Origin: Sporosarcina gallistercoris
GTDB lineage: Bacteria > Bacillota > Bacilli > Bacillales_A > Planococcaceae
Direction: 5' to 3'
NCBI RefSeq assembly: GCF_014836415.1
Contig: NZ_JACSQY010000015.1
Location: 1 to 41,989 of the forward strand
DNA: 41,989 nucleotides
In this document: piece by piece, positions 11,063 through 20,535 of the stretch
How positions within the stretch are numbered: the stretch's first letter is position 1
Layout: each line of letters opens with the position of its first letter
The notes under the pieces: generated by a model
Told to the model about the DNA's origin: nothing
Seen by the model: the letters and a program-made list of their open reading frames with translations, nothing else
Database searches by the model: none
Made by a program: the position numbers and the translations under genes

Positions 11063-11090
11063 CCACTGACACATTCAGTGGTTTTTTTTT
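11063..11090 (+). terminator. Terminator/attenuator between rpmH and rnpA
   Basis: CCACTGA (11063-11069) pairs with TCAGTGG (11075-11081) around a 5-nt loop, followed by nine T residues. The stem is short but the U tract is strong. It starts 2 bp after the rpmH stop and probably gives partial termination, since no separate rnpA promoter is obvious. Confidence 0.85.
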
Positions 11091-11140
11091 ATGCCATAGT
11101 TACAGTATTACTACAACCACCCGAGTGAAGCAGGTGCCAA

Positions 11141-11485
11141 ATGAAAAAGAAACAACGTATTAAAAAGAACGAAGAATTTCAGCGAGTATTTAAACAAGGA
11201 AAATCATTTGCCAATCGACAATTTGTCGTATACGTATGTAAAGCAGAAAACCAGCAAGAGTTTAGAATCGGACTTTCAGTTGGCAAAAAGATCGGAAATG
11301 CCGTGATGCGCAATCGGATCAAGCGGTGTATAAGGCAAGCATTTTTAGAAATGAAAGAAGATCTCCGACAGGATCAGGATTACGTCATTATCGCCAGACA
11401 TCCGGCGGCCACTTTAGATTTCCATGAAACAAAAAAGAGTTTACAGCACGTGTTGAAGATTGCACGTGTCTTAAAGAAGAAGTAG
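11141..11485 (+). CDS. rnpA: Ribonuclease P protein component
   Basis: RnpA is the basic protein cofactor of RNase P, which removes 5' leaders from pre-tRNAs. It is 114 residues (family about 110-120). It starts [20 protein letters not shown] and carries the RNR signature in [17 protein letters not shown], which contacts the catalytic RNA. The ATG has a modest Shine-Dalgarno (GCAGGTG) 5 nt upstream. It lies between rpmH and yidC as in most bacteria. Confidence 0.97.
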   Translation: MKKKQRIKKNEEFQRVFKQGKSFANRQFVVYVCKAENQQEFRIGLSVGKKIGNAVMRNRIKRCIRQAFLEMKEDLRQDQDYVIIARHPAATLDFHETKKSLQHVLKIARVLKKK

Positions 11486-11559
11486 AACTGAAATCGGCGT
11501 TCGTGATACACTGACACTATGTATGACTAGAAAAAGAATGAAGGTTTGGGGGAACTATA

Positions 11560-12342
11560 TTGAAGAAAAAAGCAGGATTGCTGTTCATGCTAACAGCGAT
11601 GTCCGTTTTTTTAGCGGGCTGTTCAGATTTCAATCAGCCGATAACGGCTTCGAGCGAAGGATTCTGGAGTAAATATATTGTATGGCCACTTGTTTCTTTA
11701 ATTGAAACGTTTAAAGAATTGCTTGGGACATACGGGCTCGGGATTATCGCAGTCACAATTATCATTCGTCTCATTTTATTGCCACTCACACTGAAACAAA
11801 CTCAAAGTTCAAAACAAATGCAAGCAATTCAGCCGAAACTGCAAGCATTAAAAGAGAAGTACAAGTCCAAGGATGCAGTGACACAGCAGAAATATCGCGA
11901 AGAAATGCAAGCTGTCATGTCGGAAAACAAAGTCAATCCTGTAGCAGGATGTCTCCCTGTACTTGTTCAAATGCCGATATTAATCGGCTTCTATCATGCG
12001 ATCAGCCGTATGAATGCCACACCTGAGATTCCATTAGGTAAATTCCTCGTCTTTGACTTAGCTGCACCAAGTATTGCGTTGGCTGTTTTTGCCGGAATCA
12101 TGCAATTCATCGTCCTGCGTACTGGGCCAGCAATGGATAACCCTCAGATGAAGATCATGATGTATATCATGCCGTTTTTCATCATGATATTCGGATCATT
12201 TTTACCTGCAGCACTCGCGTTATATTGGGTAGTCGGTAATATATTCTCGATTGTACAAAACTTCTTCATCTACAAACCTTTTAAGAAAAAAGAGGTCGTG
12301 GTGGAACAGCCTAAAGGTAAAGGGGGAACGAAACGGAAATGA
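11560..12342 (+). CDS. yidC: Membrane protein insertase YidC (SpoIIIJ/OxaA type)
   Basis: This 260-residue insertase places membrane proteins in the cytoplasmic membrane, alone or with Sec. An N-terminal lipoprotein signal ends in the lipobox LAGC (lipidated Cys21). The conserved 5-TM core follows, including the cytoplasmic hairpin rich in Lys/Gln (LKQTQSSKQMQAIQPKLQAL) and the segment VNPVAGCLPVLVQMPILIGFY. A basic C-terminal tail can contact the ribosome. The start is TTG (11560) after GGGGGAAC. It overlaps jag by 4 nt, so the two are translationally coupled. In B. subtilis the copy beside jag is SpoIIIJ, needed for forespore SigG activation; the same role here is inference. Confidence 0.96.
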   Translation: MKKKAGLLFMLTAMSVFLAGCSDFNQPITASSEGFWSKYIVWPLVSLIETFKELLGTYGLGIIAVTIIIRLILLPLTLKQTQSSKQMQAIQPKLQALKEKYKSKDAVTQQKYREEMQAVMSENKVNPVAGCLPVLVQMPILIGFYHAISRMNATPEIPLGKFLVFDLAAPSIALAVFAGIMQFIVLRTGPAMDNPQMKIMMYIMPFFIMIFGSFLPAALALYWVVGNIFSIVQNFFIYKPFKKKEVVVEQPKGKGGTKRK

Positions 12343-13145
12343 GTGAGATCAGACAGACTGGCAAGACCGTTGAAGACGCAATTGCCTCTGCATTAGAGAA
12401 ATTGAATACTTTGCGGGAGCAAGTCGATGTCCAAGTGATCACTGAAGGAAAGAAAGGTTTTCTTGGCTTCGGCGCAGTACCTGCTGAAGTTTTAGTTAGA
12501 CGTATTCCTGAAGAACCGATTTTAAGTACTTCATCTTCCTCGGATTCAAAAGAAGAGGTTGATGAGGAACTTGCAAAAGAATCGGCATCCGTTCAAGTTT
12601 CTGAAAGTGAAGTCATCGTAGAACAGACTGAAAAAAAAGATGCTACAGGAGAAACAGAGGCAACAGATATGTTTGCACCAACCGTGACAGATGATGAAAT
12701 CATTGCAGAAACTAGTGCATATATCTGTCAGATTGCGAAAGACATGGGTGTAGAAGATCTGCGAATCAGTAGTGAAAAACATGGAAAAATCCTTCACTTC
12801 CAATTGGAAAGTGAAAAAGCAGCATATTTAATCGGTAAAAGAGGGAGTACACTGAATGCGTTGCAGCAATTAGCGCAATTAGTGGCGAACAAAGGCACGG
12901 GAACTTACAAAGTGGTTCGTGTAGATGTTGGAGATTACCGGGTTCGTCGTGAACAGGCGCTTGAGCAGCTTGCAGAACGAATGGCCGACAAAGCCGTTCG
13001 CAGTGGGCGTAAAGTTCAGCTGGAACCGATGCCTTCAAACGAGCGGAAGGTTTTGCATCATGCATTGGCAGACCGACTTGACATTGAAACGTACTCTGAA
13101 GGTAAAGATCCACGTCGTTACTTAGTGATCGAACCGATTGTGTGA
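12339..13145 (+). CDS. jag: RNA-binding protein KhpB (Jag/SpoIIIJ-associated)
   Basis: This 268-residue protein has an N-terminal Jag-N domain (MSEIRQTGKTVEDAIASALEK with KKGFLGFGAVPAEV), an acidic linker of about 80 residues, a type-II KH domain with the GxxG-like loop LIGKRGSTLNALQ, and a C-terminal R3H domain ending ...NERKVLHHAL. KhpB binds many RNAs and in streptococci influences cell elongation. The acidic, Glu/Ser-rich linker (about residues 65-110) is low-complexity. Its start overlaps the yidC stop (ATGA), and a strong terminator ends the rpmH-rnpA-yidC-jag unit. Confidence 0.95.
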   Translation: MSEIRQTGKTVEDAIASALEKLNTLREQVDVQVITEGKKGFLGFGAVPAEVLVRRIPEEPILSTSSSSDSKEEVDEELAKESASVQVSESEVIVEQTEKKDATGETEATDMFAPTVTDDEIIAETSAYICQIAKDMGVEDLRISSEKHGKILHFQLESEKAAYLIGKRGSTLNALQQLAQLVANKGTGTYKVVRVDVGDYRVRREQALEQLAERMADKAVRSGRKVQLEPMPSNERKVLHHALADRLDIETYSEGKDPRRYLVIEPIV

Positions 13146-13146
13146 A

Positions 13147-13170
13147 AAAGGGCTGAAAAGCCCTTTTTTT
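13147..13170 (+). terminator. jag terminator
   Basis: AAAGGGCT pairs with AGCCCTTT across a GAAA tetraloop, followed by a run of T. It begins right after the jag stop and is a classic compact intrinsic terminator. Confidence 0.92.
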
Positions 13171-13544
13171 TATATCTTCTATAACTGAAGATGACTGAAA
13201 TGCATAAAAAACCTCTACAACCATTCCCTGATTTCATGAAAAATCCCCCATACCACATGCTCATAACTCGATTAGTTGTAACGTGATTAGTGACATAAAA
13301 ACTCCAGTTTCCATGTACCATTTTATAAGGAGAAAGCGACATTTTTAAACAATTCCGTTTTACGGAAAAACTGCCGTATCGACATTTAATAAGCAGCAGC
13401 CACAAAGTTTTCAAGTTATCCACATTTTTTCGTGCCACGTGCTAGGCCAACAGACAGATTTGTGATAAAATTTACTGTTAGATAGTTACGCCCGAAAAAT
13501 GGTTGTACACATGTGGATAACGAGAAATAGGAAGGTGAGTCAGC
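13171..13544. other. jag-mnmE intergenic region with DnaA boxes
   Basis: This ~370-bp gap has no convincing gene. It carries perfect DnaA boxes TTATCCACA at 13416-13424 (+) and TGTGGATAA at 13512-13520 (-strand box), with a near-box TTGTACACA adjoining at 13503-13511. The second box is only 25 bp before the mnmE start. In B. subtilis the jag-trmE junction is one of the known DnaA-bound loci outside oriC, so this looks like a conserved site. I could not define a clear -35/-10 pair for mnmE. Confidence 0.75.
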
Positions 13545-14930
13545 GTGCAATTTGATACGATAGCGGCAATTTCAACGCCGATGGGAGAGGGAGCAATTGC
13601 GATAGTCCGCATCAGCGGTGATGAAGCTGTTGCAATAGCGGACAGATTGTTCCGATCACCGTCCGGCAAGCGTTTAGTGGATTCATCGTCCCACACGATT
13701 CATTATGGTCATTTAGTGGACCCAGCAACTGACGAAACCGTGGAAGAAATCATGGTGTCTCTTATGAAGGCCCCGAAAACATTCACTCGTGAAGACGTGA
13801 TCGAATTGAATTGTCACGGTGGTTTAGTTTCCGTGAATCGGGTACTTCGTCTGGTGCTGCAGTATGGTGCACGACTAGCGGAACCAGGGGAATTCACGAA
13901 ACGTGCCTTTTTAAACGGCCGTATTGACTTGTCTCAATCCGAAGCCGTCATGGATCTGATACGGGCTAAAACCGATCGCGCGATGAATGTCGCGTTAAAT
14001 CAGATGGACGGAAAGTTATCACGTCTGATAGGCGAGTTACGTCAGGCACTCCTCGAAACACTTGCACAAGTCGAAGTGAATATCGATTATCCTGAATACG
14101 ATGATGTAGAAGAAATGACCATTCCTTTAATGATTGAGAAAGGGGAGTGGGTGCGAAGTGAAATCATTCGGCTCCTTGCCACATCTTCCCAAGGTAGAAT
14201 TTTACGAGAAGGGCTTTCTACAGTCATTATCGGACGGCCGAACGTAGGGAAATCTTCCTTACTTAACAGCCTTGTCCAGGAAAATAAAGCAATTGTAACT
14301 GACATAGCAGGGACAACTCGTGATATTATTGAAGAGTACGTGAATGTAAAAGGCGTACCCCTGAAATTGGTCGATACAGCGGGTATTCGGGAAACGGAAG
14401 ACTTAGTGGAACGAATTGGTGTAGAACGCTCCCGACAAGTACTAAAGGAAGCGGATCTTGTCATATTGCTGTTGAATGGTTCAGAAGATCTGTCACCTGA
14501 AGACGAAAGGTTACTTGAAACGATCCGTCCAATGGATGCGATTATTGTCGTGAACAAGACGGACCTTCCTCAGAAAATCGATATCGGATCCGTCCAACAA
14601 CTGGCGGGCGAAAAGCACGTCATTACAACTTCTATCCTTCAAGATGAAGGGGTAGAAGAACTCGAAGAAACGATTGCCGGCCTCTTTTTCGGGGGAGACA
14701 TCGAAGCGGAAGATCCGACATATGTTTCTAACGAGCGTCACATTGCGCTGCTGCACCAAGCGAAAACATCCATTGAAGATGCCATTCAAGCAGCAGAAGC
14801 ACGCGTTCCTATTGATATGATTCAGATCGATATCACACGGACGTGGGAACTTCTCGGTGAAATTGTTGGAGATACCGTTCAAGACAGTCTCATCAACCAG
14901 CTATTCTCTCAGTTTTGCCTCGGAAAATAA
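13545..14930 (+). CDS. mnmE: tRNA modification GTPase MnmE (TrmE)
   Basis: MnmE works with MnmG to add carboxymethylaminomethyl groups to U34 of certain tRNAs, using tetrahydrofolate. The protein is 461 residues. The N-terminal folate-binding/dimerisation domain ([22 protein letters not shown]) is followed by a helical domain holding an inserted G domain: G1 GRPNVGKS at 230-237, G3 [11 protein letters not shown]4 NKTD. The C-terminal catalytic motif is FCLGK, the family's C-[I/L/V]-G-K. Translation begins at GTG after GGAAGGTGAG. mnmG follows after 57 bp, so the two partners are probably one operon. Confidence 0.97.
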   Translation: MQFDTIAAISTPMGEGAIAIVRISGDEAVAIADRLFRSPSGKRLVDSSSHTIHYGHLVDPATDETVEEIMVSLMKAPKTFTREDVIELNCHGGLVSVNRVLRLVLQYGARLAEPGEFTKRAFLNGRIDLSQSEAVMDLIRAKTDRAMNVALNQMDGKLSRLIGELRQALLETLAQVEVNIDYPEYDDVEEMTIPLMIEKGEWVRSEIIRLLATSSQGRILREGLSTVIIGRPNVGKSSLLNSLVQENKAIVTDIAGTTRDIIEEYVNVKGVPLKLVDTAGIRETEDLVERIGVERSRQVLKEADLVILLLNGSEDLSPEDERLLETIRPMDAIIVVNKTDLPQKIDIGSVQQLAGEKHVITTSILQDEGVEELEETIAGLFFGGDIEAEDPTYVSNERHIALLHQAKTSIEDAIQAAEARVPIDMIQIDITRTWELLGEIVGDTVQDSLINQLFSQFCLGK

Positions 14931-14987
14931 TCAATTGAACACTTGGTCTGTAGCCTAGTGATTCACATATAGGAAGGATGAACGAGC

Positions 14988-16877
14988 ATGCCACAATTTG
15001 AAGCAGGCACGTTCGATTGTATCGTCATCGGCGCCGGTCATGCAGGCGTAGAAGCAGCATATGCATCAGCAAAAATGGGGGCGAGCACGCTCGTACTTAC
15101 CATGAATCTGGATATGATTGCCTTCATGCCTTGTAATCCATCACTCGGAGGTCCTGCAAAAGGGATCGTTGTCCGTGAGATCGATGCACTTGGCGGAGCG
15201 ATGGGTAAAGTAATCGACAAAACACACATCCAAATGCGGATGTTAAATACAGGAAAGGGACCTGCAGTACGTGCGCTTCGGGCGCAAGCGGACAAAGTCC
15301 TTTACCAGCAAGAAATGAAACGTATGCTGGAAGATCAGGAGAATTTGTCTCTTCACCAAGGCGTTGTAGAGGAACTGATTGTAGAAGACGGAGAAGTGAA
15401 AGGTGTACTCACACAAATCGGAGCCATCTACCGTGCGAAAACAGTGATTGTCACGACAGGAACCTTTTTACGAGGAGAAGTCATCATTGGAGACTTGAAA
15501 TACTCCAGCGGTCCGAATAACCAAATGCCTTCCATCGGCTTGGCGGATAGCCTTCGTGAACTTGGCTTCGACACGGTCCGATTCAAGACCGGAACACCTC
15601 CGCGGGTGAATAGTAATACGGTGGATTATAGCAAGACTGAAATTCAACCGGGTGATGAAACACCACGTGCATTCAGTTTCGAAACAACGGAATACATCAC
15701 AGATCAGCTGCCATGCTGGTTAACATATACATCCCCAACAACGCATCAGCTTATAAACGATAACCTTCATTTGTCACCGATGTATTCAGGCGTCATCAAA
15801 GGTAAAGGACCAAGCTATTGTCCGTCAATAGAGGATAAAATTGTCCGTTTTGCAGATAAATCACGACATCAGATTTTCCTTGAGCCGGAAGGCCGGAATA
15901 CGCGGGAAATGTACGTCCAAGGATTATCTACGAGTTTACCTGAGCACGTACAACGTAAAATGATTGAAAGTGTTCCAGGGCTGGAAAAAGCTCAAATGCT
16001 GCGTGCAGGTTATGCGATCGAGTATGATGCGATCGTTCCGACACAGCTATGGCCAACACTGGAGACGAAAAAAATCAAGAATTTGTATACCGCAGGCCAG
16101 CTAAACGGTACATCCGGTTATGAAGAAGCTGCGGCACAAGGCATCATGGCGGGTATCAATGCAGCAAGTCGTGTGCTAGGAAAAGAAGAAGTGGTTCTTG
16201 GACGGGCGGATGCTTATATTGGTGTCCTAATCGATGATCTTGTGACAAAAGGAACAAGTGAGCCATACCGGTTGCTCACTTCTCGTGCAGAATACCGCCT
16301 ATTGTTGCGACATGATAATGCGGATTTACGCCTTACTGAAATTGGACATGCACTTGGAATGATTTCTGATGAGCGCTATGAAAAATTCGTAATGAAAAAA
16401 CAACAGATTGAAGAAGAAATTGAGCGGTTACGGAAAGTCTCCGTGAAGCCTGATGAAGCAGTCCAGGCAATTATTGAAGCGGCAGGAGGGACACCTCTTC
16501 GTGAACCGATGAAAGCTGCCGATCTGTTGAAGCGTCCTGAGATGAAATACGAAGAAATCAGCAAAGTCATTCCCCCTGAAATAGCATGTACTCCCGAAGT
16601 GGCAGAACAAGTTGAAATTTCAATCAAGTACGAAGGATACATTGAAAAAGCGATGCAACAAGTGAATCGAATGAAGAAGATGGAGAACAAGAAGATACCA
16701 GAAGGCATCGATTATCACGCAATTACTGGACTTGCTAAAGAAGCAAGAGCGAATCTCAGTGATGTCCGTCCATTATCGATTGCACAGGCATCTCGAATTT
16801 CAGGAGTGAATCCAGCGGACATATCCATCCTTCTTGTCTACATTGAACAAGGTAAAATCGCTAAAATATCCGGCTAA
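14988..16877 (+). CDS. mnmG: tRNA U34 modification enzyme MnmG (GidA)
   Basis: This 629-residue FAD-dependent partner of MnmE is required for the xm5U34 modification. The N-terminal dinucleotide-binding motif is [12 protein letters not shown]. Other family signatures include [11 protein letters not shown], the conserved active-site region [12 protein letters not shown], and [23 protein letters not shown]. The helical C-terminus that contacts MnmE ends ...[24 protein letters not shown]. The Shine-Dalgarno AGGAAGGATG precedes the ATG. A terminator-like hairpin immediately follows the gene. Confidence 0.97.
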   Translation: MPQFEAGTFDCIVIGAGHAGVEAAYASAKMGASTLVLTMNLDMIAFMPCNPSLGGPAKGIVVREIDALGGAMGKVIDKTHIQMRMLNTGKGPAVRALRAQADKVLYQQEMKRMLEDQENLSLHQGVVEELIVEDGEVKGVLTQIGAIYRAKTVIVTTGTFLRGEVIIGDLKYSSGPNNQMPSIGLADSLRELGFDTVRFKTGTPPRVNSNTVDYSKTEIQPGDETPRAFSFETTEYITDQLPCWLTYTSPTTHQLINDNLHLSPMYSGVIKGKGPSYCPSIEDKIVRFADKSRHQIFLEPEGRNTREMYVQGLSTSLPEHVQRKMIESVPGLEKAQMLRAGYAIEYDAIVPTQLWPTLETKKIKNLYTAGQLNGTSGYEEAAAQGIMAGINAASRVLGKEEVVLGRADAYIGVLIDDLVTKGTSEPYRLLTSRAEYRLLLRHDNADLRLTEIGHALGMISDERYEKFVMKKQQIEEEIERLRKVSVKPDEAVQAIIEAAGGTPLREPMKAADLLKRPEMKYEEISKVIPPEIACTPEVAEQVEISIKYEGYIEKAMQQVNRMKKMENKKIPEGIDYHAITGLAKEARANLSDVRPLSIAQASRISGVNPADISILLVYIEQGKIAKISG

Positions 16878-16881
16878 TCCC

Positions 16882-16917
16882 AGCTAATACGGATATAAAG
16901 TCCGTATTAGCTTTTTT
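16882..16917 (+). terminator. Terminator between mnmG and rsmG
   Basis: A perfect 12-bp stem (AGCTAATACGGA with TCCGTATTAGCT, 16882-16893 and 16901-16912), a 7-nt loop and six T residues. It ends only a few bases before the rsmG Shine-Dalgarno, so it may act as an attenuator for rsmG. Confidence 0.9.
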
Positions 16918-16932
16918 GAAAGGTGGATTCCA

Positions 16933-17649
16933 TTGAACGAAGAACAATTTATAGAAGCACTACAAGAGAAAGGAATCTCTCTAACTGAGCAACAGCTTGC
17001 TCAGTTTGATCTGTATTTCAAACTACTTGTAGAATGGAATGAAAAAATGAACTTGACAGCAATTACAGATGCTCCGTCAGTTTATCTAAAACACTTTTAC
17101 GATTCAATTTCGGCAGCATTTTTCTCGGATTTATCCAAGGAACTAACGCTTTGTGATGTAGGTGCAGGTGCAGGATTCCCAAGTATTCCGTTAAAGATTT
17201 GCTTCCCTAATCTACACGTAACTATTGTGGATTCATTAAATAAACGCATTAATTTTTTGAATGAACTTGCAGAAAAACTAAAGTTGGAAAATGTTCGATT
17301 CGTTCATGCGCGTGCTGAGGATTTTGGACAAAATCCAGCATACCGTGAACAATTTGATATCGTAACAGCACGGGCGGTTGCACGGCTAAGTGTCTTAGCA
17401 GAGCTATGTGTTCCTGCACTGAAAGTAGAGGGGCAATTCATTGCCATGAAAGGTGCTGCTGCAGCTGACGAAATGGCTGATGCGAAAAAAGCACTTGAAA
17501 CTCTCGGCGTTGTGTTAGAAGATAAACATACATTCTTTCTTCCGCTAGAAGAGAGTGAACGGACTGTATTTGTATTCTCTAAAGTCAAAAAGACGCCTAA
17601 AAAGTATCCACGAAAACCGGGCATTCCAAATAAGACGCCAATCTGTTGA
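16933..17649 (+). CDS. rsmG: 16S rRNA m7G527 methyltransferase RsmG (GidB)
   Basis: RsmG uses S-adenosylmethionine to methylate N7 of G527 in 16S rRNA; its loss gives low-level streptomycin resistance in several species. The 238-residue length matches B. subtilis (239). The SAM-binding motif is [15 protein letters not shown], followed by [15 protein letters not shown]. The start is TTG after AAAGGTGG. A parS site lies 3 bp after its stop codon. The gene follows mnmG in the usual order. Confidence 0.96.
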   Translation: MNEEQFIEALQEKGISLTEQQLAQFDLYFKLLVEWNEKMNLTAITDAPSVYLKHFYDSISAAFFSDLSKELTLCDVGAGAGFPSIPLKICFPNLHVTIVDSLNKRINFLNELAEKLKLENVRFVHARAEDFGQNPAYREQFDIVTARAVARLSVLAELCVPALKVEGQFIAMKGAAAADEMADAKKALETLGVVLEDKHTFFLPLEESERTVFVFSKVKKTPKKYPRKPGIPNKTPIC

Positions 17650-17651
17650 AC

Positions 17652-17667
17652 TGTTTCACGTGGAACA
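17652..17667. other. parS: parS site 1 (rsmG-noc intergenic)
   Basis: TGTTTCACGTGGAACA; its reverse complement is exactly TGTTCCACGTGAAACA, the consensus Spo0J/ParB binding site of Bacillus. It deviates from a perfect palindrome at one position pair. It is about 2.6 kb from the second site. Confidence 0.97.
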
Positions 17668-17865
17668 TTGTAGGCCGGAAAGAAGGGGAGTGAGCGCATT
17701 GCTCTCTTTCTTACATAGGTTTTCAGTCCAATTCAAAGGAAATGGACTGCCATCAAAATGTACCAACAGAAAAATAGTTGTACGAATGATGGAAGGAAAT
17801 CATCCTCTCTGCAGCGACTGGACGTGTTCACAACAGAGGATAGTCTTGAAAAGGTGGTGTCTGGA

Positions 17866-18729
17866 ATGAAAAATACGTTCTCACGTTTTTTTGGGAATGG
17901 AGAAAAAGAACTCCCCCCGTTAGAAGAGGCGGAACCTATGGTGAATGAATCCGTAGAACAAATTCAAATCGATCGTATTAAGCCGAATCGTTTTCAACCG
18001 CGCACCATCTTCTCTGAAGAGAAAATTGAGGAGCTGGCTCGTACGATTCATACGCACGGGATCATCCAGCCAATCGTCATAAGACAGACTGAAGAAGACA
18101 CTTATGAAATTATTGCCGGGGAGCGCCGTTACCGGGCAATGAAAAAACTTGGATGGGAAGAAGTTCCTGCCATTGTTCGTAACTTGGACGATAAAGAAAC
18201 CGCGTCTATTGCCCTGATTGAAAACTTACAACGGGAAGAACTTACAGCAATTGAAGAAGCATATGCATATGAAAAGCTGCTGGAGCTCCATGCGTTGACA
18301 CAAGAAGCATTGGCGCAACGCTTAGGAAAAGGCCAATCAACGATAGCGAACAAAATGAGATTGCTGAAGCTTCCTGAGGATATTAAACAAGCAATATTGA
18401 CTAAAGAGTTATCGGAGCGTCATGCCCGCGCACTTATTGCGTTGAAAGATCCTGAACTCCAGAAACAAGTATTTCAGGAAACGTTAGAAAAAGGACTTAA
18501 CGTCAAACAGTTAGAAGCAAGAATAAAAGAAGTATTAACGCCTCCTGAGCCAAAAGAGAAAAAGGTAGCCCCGCGAAGGAAGTCGGTAAGTAAAGATGTC
18601 CGCATTGCAGTCAATACAATTCGTCAATCCCTGACGATGGTAACGAAGAGTGGAATTGACCTTACAACGGAAGAGGAAGACTCTGAGGACTATTACACAT
18701 TCACAGTGAAAATCCCGAAATCTAAATGA
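17866..18729 (+). CDS. noc: Nucleoid occlusion protein Noc
   Basis: This 287-residue ParB paralogue binds NBS DNA across the chromosome, spreads in a CTP-dependent way, and prevents FtsZ assembly over the nucleoid. The chosen ATG gives [15 protein letters not shown], the amphipathic N-terminal membrane-targeting helix of the family; the open frame upstream is non-homologous. The ParB-like CTP-binding motif is GERRYRAM, and the HTH is [24 protein letters not shown]. The Shine-Dalgarno AAGGTGGTG lies 7 nt before the start. Together with soj-spo0J it forms the segregation block; NBS-like DNA is present in the window at 31775. Confidence 0.96.
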   Translation: MKNTFSRFFGNGEKELPPLEEAEPMVNESVEQIQIDRIKPNRFQPRTIFSEEKIEELARTIHTHGIIQPIVIRQTEEDTYEIIAGERRYRAMKKLGWEEVPAIVRNLDDKETASIALIENLQREELTAIEEAYAYEKLLELHALTQEALAQRLGKGQSTIANKMRLLKLPEDIKQAILTKELSERHARALIALKDPELQKQVFQETLEKGLNVKQLEARIKEVLTPPEPKEKKVAPRRKSVSKDVRIAVNTIRQSLTMVTKSGIDLTTEEEDSEDYYTFTVKIPKSK

Positions 18730-18744
18730 AAATCGTGTGAAAAG

Positions 18745-18773
18745 ACTCTTGCTTTCAGTTGGCAAGAGTTTTT
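18745..18773 (+). terminator. noc terminator
   Basis: ACTCTTGC (18745-18752) pairs with GCAAGAGT (18762-18769), followed by five T residues. It separates noc from soj. Confidence 0.88.
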
Positions 18774-18875
18774 GGTCTGTTATTCGTACCATTTATTATG
18801 CTTTTTTGGTAAACTGATAGATAGAACAATTATGTAAGGATCGAACAGCATGTTAGGAAGAAAGCAGGTGCTCGT

Positions 18876-19637
18876 TTGGGAAGAATTATCGCAATAGCCA
18901 ATCAAAAAGGCGGCGTTGGGAAGACAACTACCTCGGTAAACCTCAGCGCCTGTCTTGCTCATATTGGAAAAAAAGTATTGTTGATTGATACAGATCCACA
19001 AGGAAATGCGACGAGTGGAGTAGGCATTAACAAAGGGGATGTCCAGAATTGTATTTATGACATCCTTATAGACGACGTCCCAATGAAAGACGTGATTTTG
19101 CCAACGAAAGTACCTCAATTGGATTGTATTCCCGCAACGATTTCATTGGCAGGAGCGGAAATTGAATTAGTTTCAACAATTTCAAGGGAAGTTCGTATGA
19201 AACATGCCATTCAAGAAGTGAAAGCCAATTATGATTACATCATTATTGACTGTCCGCCTTCGTTAGGGTTGTTGACCATCAACGCACTGACTGCATCCGA
19301 TTCCATTGTCATACCAGTACAATGTGAATATTATGCATTGGAAGGATTGAGTCAATTGCTCAGCACGATTCGTCTCGTGCAAAAGCATTTAAACGAAAAT
19401 CTTGTGATTGATGGTGTGTTGCTCACGATGTTTGATGCACGTACGAATTTAGGCATTCAAGTTATTGATGAAGTAAAGAAATACTTCCAAGACAAAGTAT
19501 ATAAAACGATTATTCCACGAAATGTAAGGTTGAGTGAAGCACCGAGTCATGGTGAACCGATCATTTTATATGATGCACGTTCACGCGGAGCGGAAGTTTA
19601 CTTAGAGCTGGCAAAGGAAGTGGTTCACAATGGCTAA
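18876..19637 (+). CDS. soj: Chromosome partitioning ATPase Soj (ParA)
   Basis: This 253-residue ParA ATPase forms ATP-dependent dimers on DNA, is regulated by Spo0J, and in B. subtilis modulates DnaA activity. The deviant Walker A is KGGVGKTTT near residue 11-19, the A' box is LLIDTDPQGNAT, and Walker B is YIIIDCPPSLG. Translation starts at TTG, six bases after the Shine-Dalgarno-like GCAGGTG. It overlaps spo0J by 8 nt, the usual coupled pair. Confidence 0.97.
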   Translation: MGRIIAIANQKGGVGKTTTSVNLSACLAHIGKKVLLIDTDPQGNATSGVGINKGDVQNCIYDILIDDVPMKDVILPTKVPQLDCIPATISLAGAEIELVSTISREVRMKHAIQEVKANYDYIIIDCPPSLGLLTINALTASDSIVIPVQCEYYALEGLSQLLSTIRLVQKHLNENLVIDGVLLTMFDARTNLGIQVIDEVKKYFQDKVYKTIIPRNVRLSEAPSHGEPIILYDARSRGAEVYLELAKEVVHNG

Positions 19638-20472
19638 AGGTCTTGGCAAGGGAATTAATGCATTATTTCCAGGAGAGTCACTTGTAAAAGCGGAAGCAGT
19701 GGAGCAAATCAATCTTAAGAGTATTACTGTCAATCCGTATCAACCTAGGAAACGTTTTGATGAGACAGCAATTCAGGAACTTAGTGCTTCCATTCAAGAA
19801 CATGGTGTCTTGCAGCCGATCATTTTACGCAAAGTCGGATCTGCCCACGAGATTGTGGTTGGAGAACGTCGTTTCAGAGCAGCAAAACTTGCTGGATTGA
19901 AAGAGATTCCTGCAGTTGTTCGCCAACTTACAGATACCGAATCAATGGAACTTGCGATTTTGGAAAACCTTCAACGTGAAGATCTTTCACCCATTGAAGA
20001 AGCTGAAGCGTACCAAAACTTAATGGACAGCCTGGAGCTTACCCAAGAGCAACTTGCATTCCGTTTAGGGAAGAGTCGTCCTCATATCGCCAATCATATC
20101 CGATTGCTCGCACTGCCCGAGAAAGTCCGTAAAGACATTACGGAAGGGAAGTTATCGATGGGACATGGTCGTACGTTACTCGGGTTGCGTAAAAAGGACC
20201 AAATTAATATTATCGCTGAAAAGACGATGAAAGAGGGCTTGAATGTTCGTCAATTGGAAGCGTTAGTTCAAAAGTTAAATGAACATGTTTCACGTGAAAC
20301 AATTAAGAAGAAAGAAAAGAAAGATTTGTTTCTCGTTGAACAGGAAACAACATTGCGTGAACACTTTGGAACGAATGTATCTATTAAAAAGACAAAAAAC
20401 AAAGGGAAAATTGAAATTGAATTTTTCTCCGAAGAAGATTTTGAGCGGATTCTTGATTTGCTGAATGATTGA
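19630..20472 (+). CDS. spo0J: Chromosome partitioning protein Spo0J (ParB)
   Basis: This 280-residue CTPase clamp loads at parS, spreads along DNA and recruits SMC. The N-terminus MAKGLGKGINALF is the Soj-stimulating segment. NPYQPRKRFDE and GERRFRAAK are the ParB/CTP-binding boxes, and the HTH is LTQEQLAFRLGKSRPHIANHIRLL. The C-terminal dimerisation domain closes the protein. A perfect parS is embedded in its own coding sequence at 20286, as in B. subtilis. A 13-bp terminator hairpin follows. Confidence 0.97.
   Translation: MAKGLGKGINALFPGESLVKAEAVEQINLKSITVNPYQPRKRFDETAIQELSASIQEHGVLQPIILRKVGSAHEIVVGERRFRAAKLAGLKEIPAVVRQLTDTESMELAILENLQREDLSPIEEAEAYQNLMDSLELTQEQLAFRLGKSRPHIANHIRLLALPEKVRKDITEGKLSMGHGRTLLGLRKKDQINIIAEKTMKEGLNVRQLEALVQKLNEHVSRETIKKKEKKDLFLVEQETTLREHFGTNVSIKKTKNKGKIEIEFFSEEDFERILDLLND
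20286..20301. other. parS: parS site 2 (inside spo0J)
   Basis: TGTTTCACGTGAAACA is a perfect 16-bp palindrome matching the Spo0J binding consensus. It encodes part of the Spo0J linker (HVSRET), so the site and the protein sequence are co-constrained. Confidence 0.98.
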
Positions 20473-20476
20473 ACGT

Positions 20477-20515
20477 GTACCTATTTCGCATTAGCGGAAT
20501 AGGTACTATTTTTTA
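20477..20515 (+). terminator. spo0J terminator
   Basis: GTACCTATTTCGC (20477-20489) pairs with GCGGAATAGGTAC (20494-20506) with one G-U pair and an ATTA loop, followed by a T-rich tract. Confidence 0.92.
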
Positions 20516-20535
20516 ATGGTCGGGAAGTGGTATAC

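Noticed and set aside
14087..14557. 156-codon antisense frame in mnmE
   Set aside because: Ser/Thr-rich shadow of the GTPase coding sequence; no start signals.
17758..17865. N-terminal extension of Noc
   Set aside because: The family start MKNTFSRFF with a good Shine-Dalgarno is at 17866; upstream residues look random.
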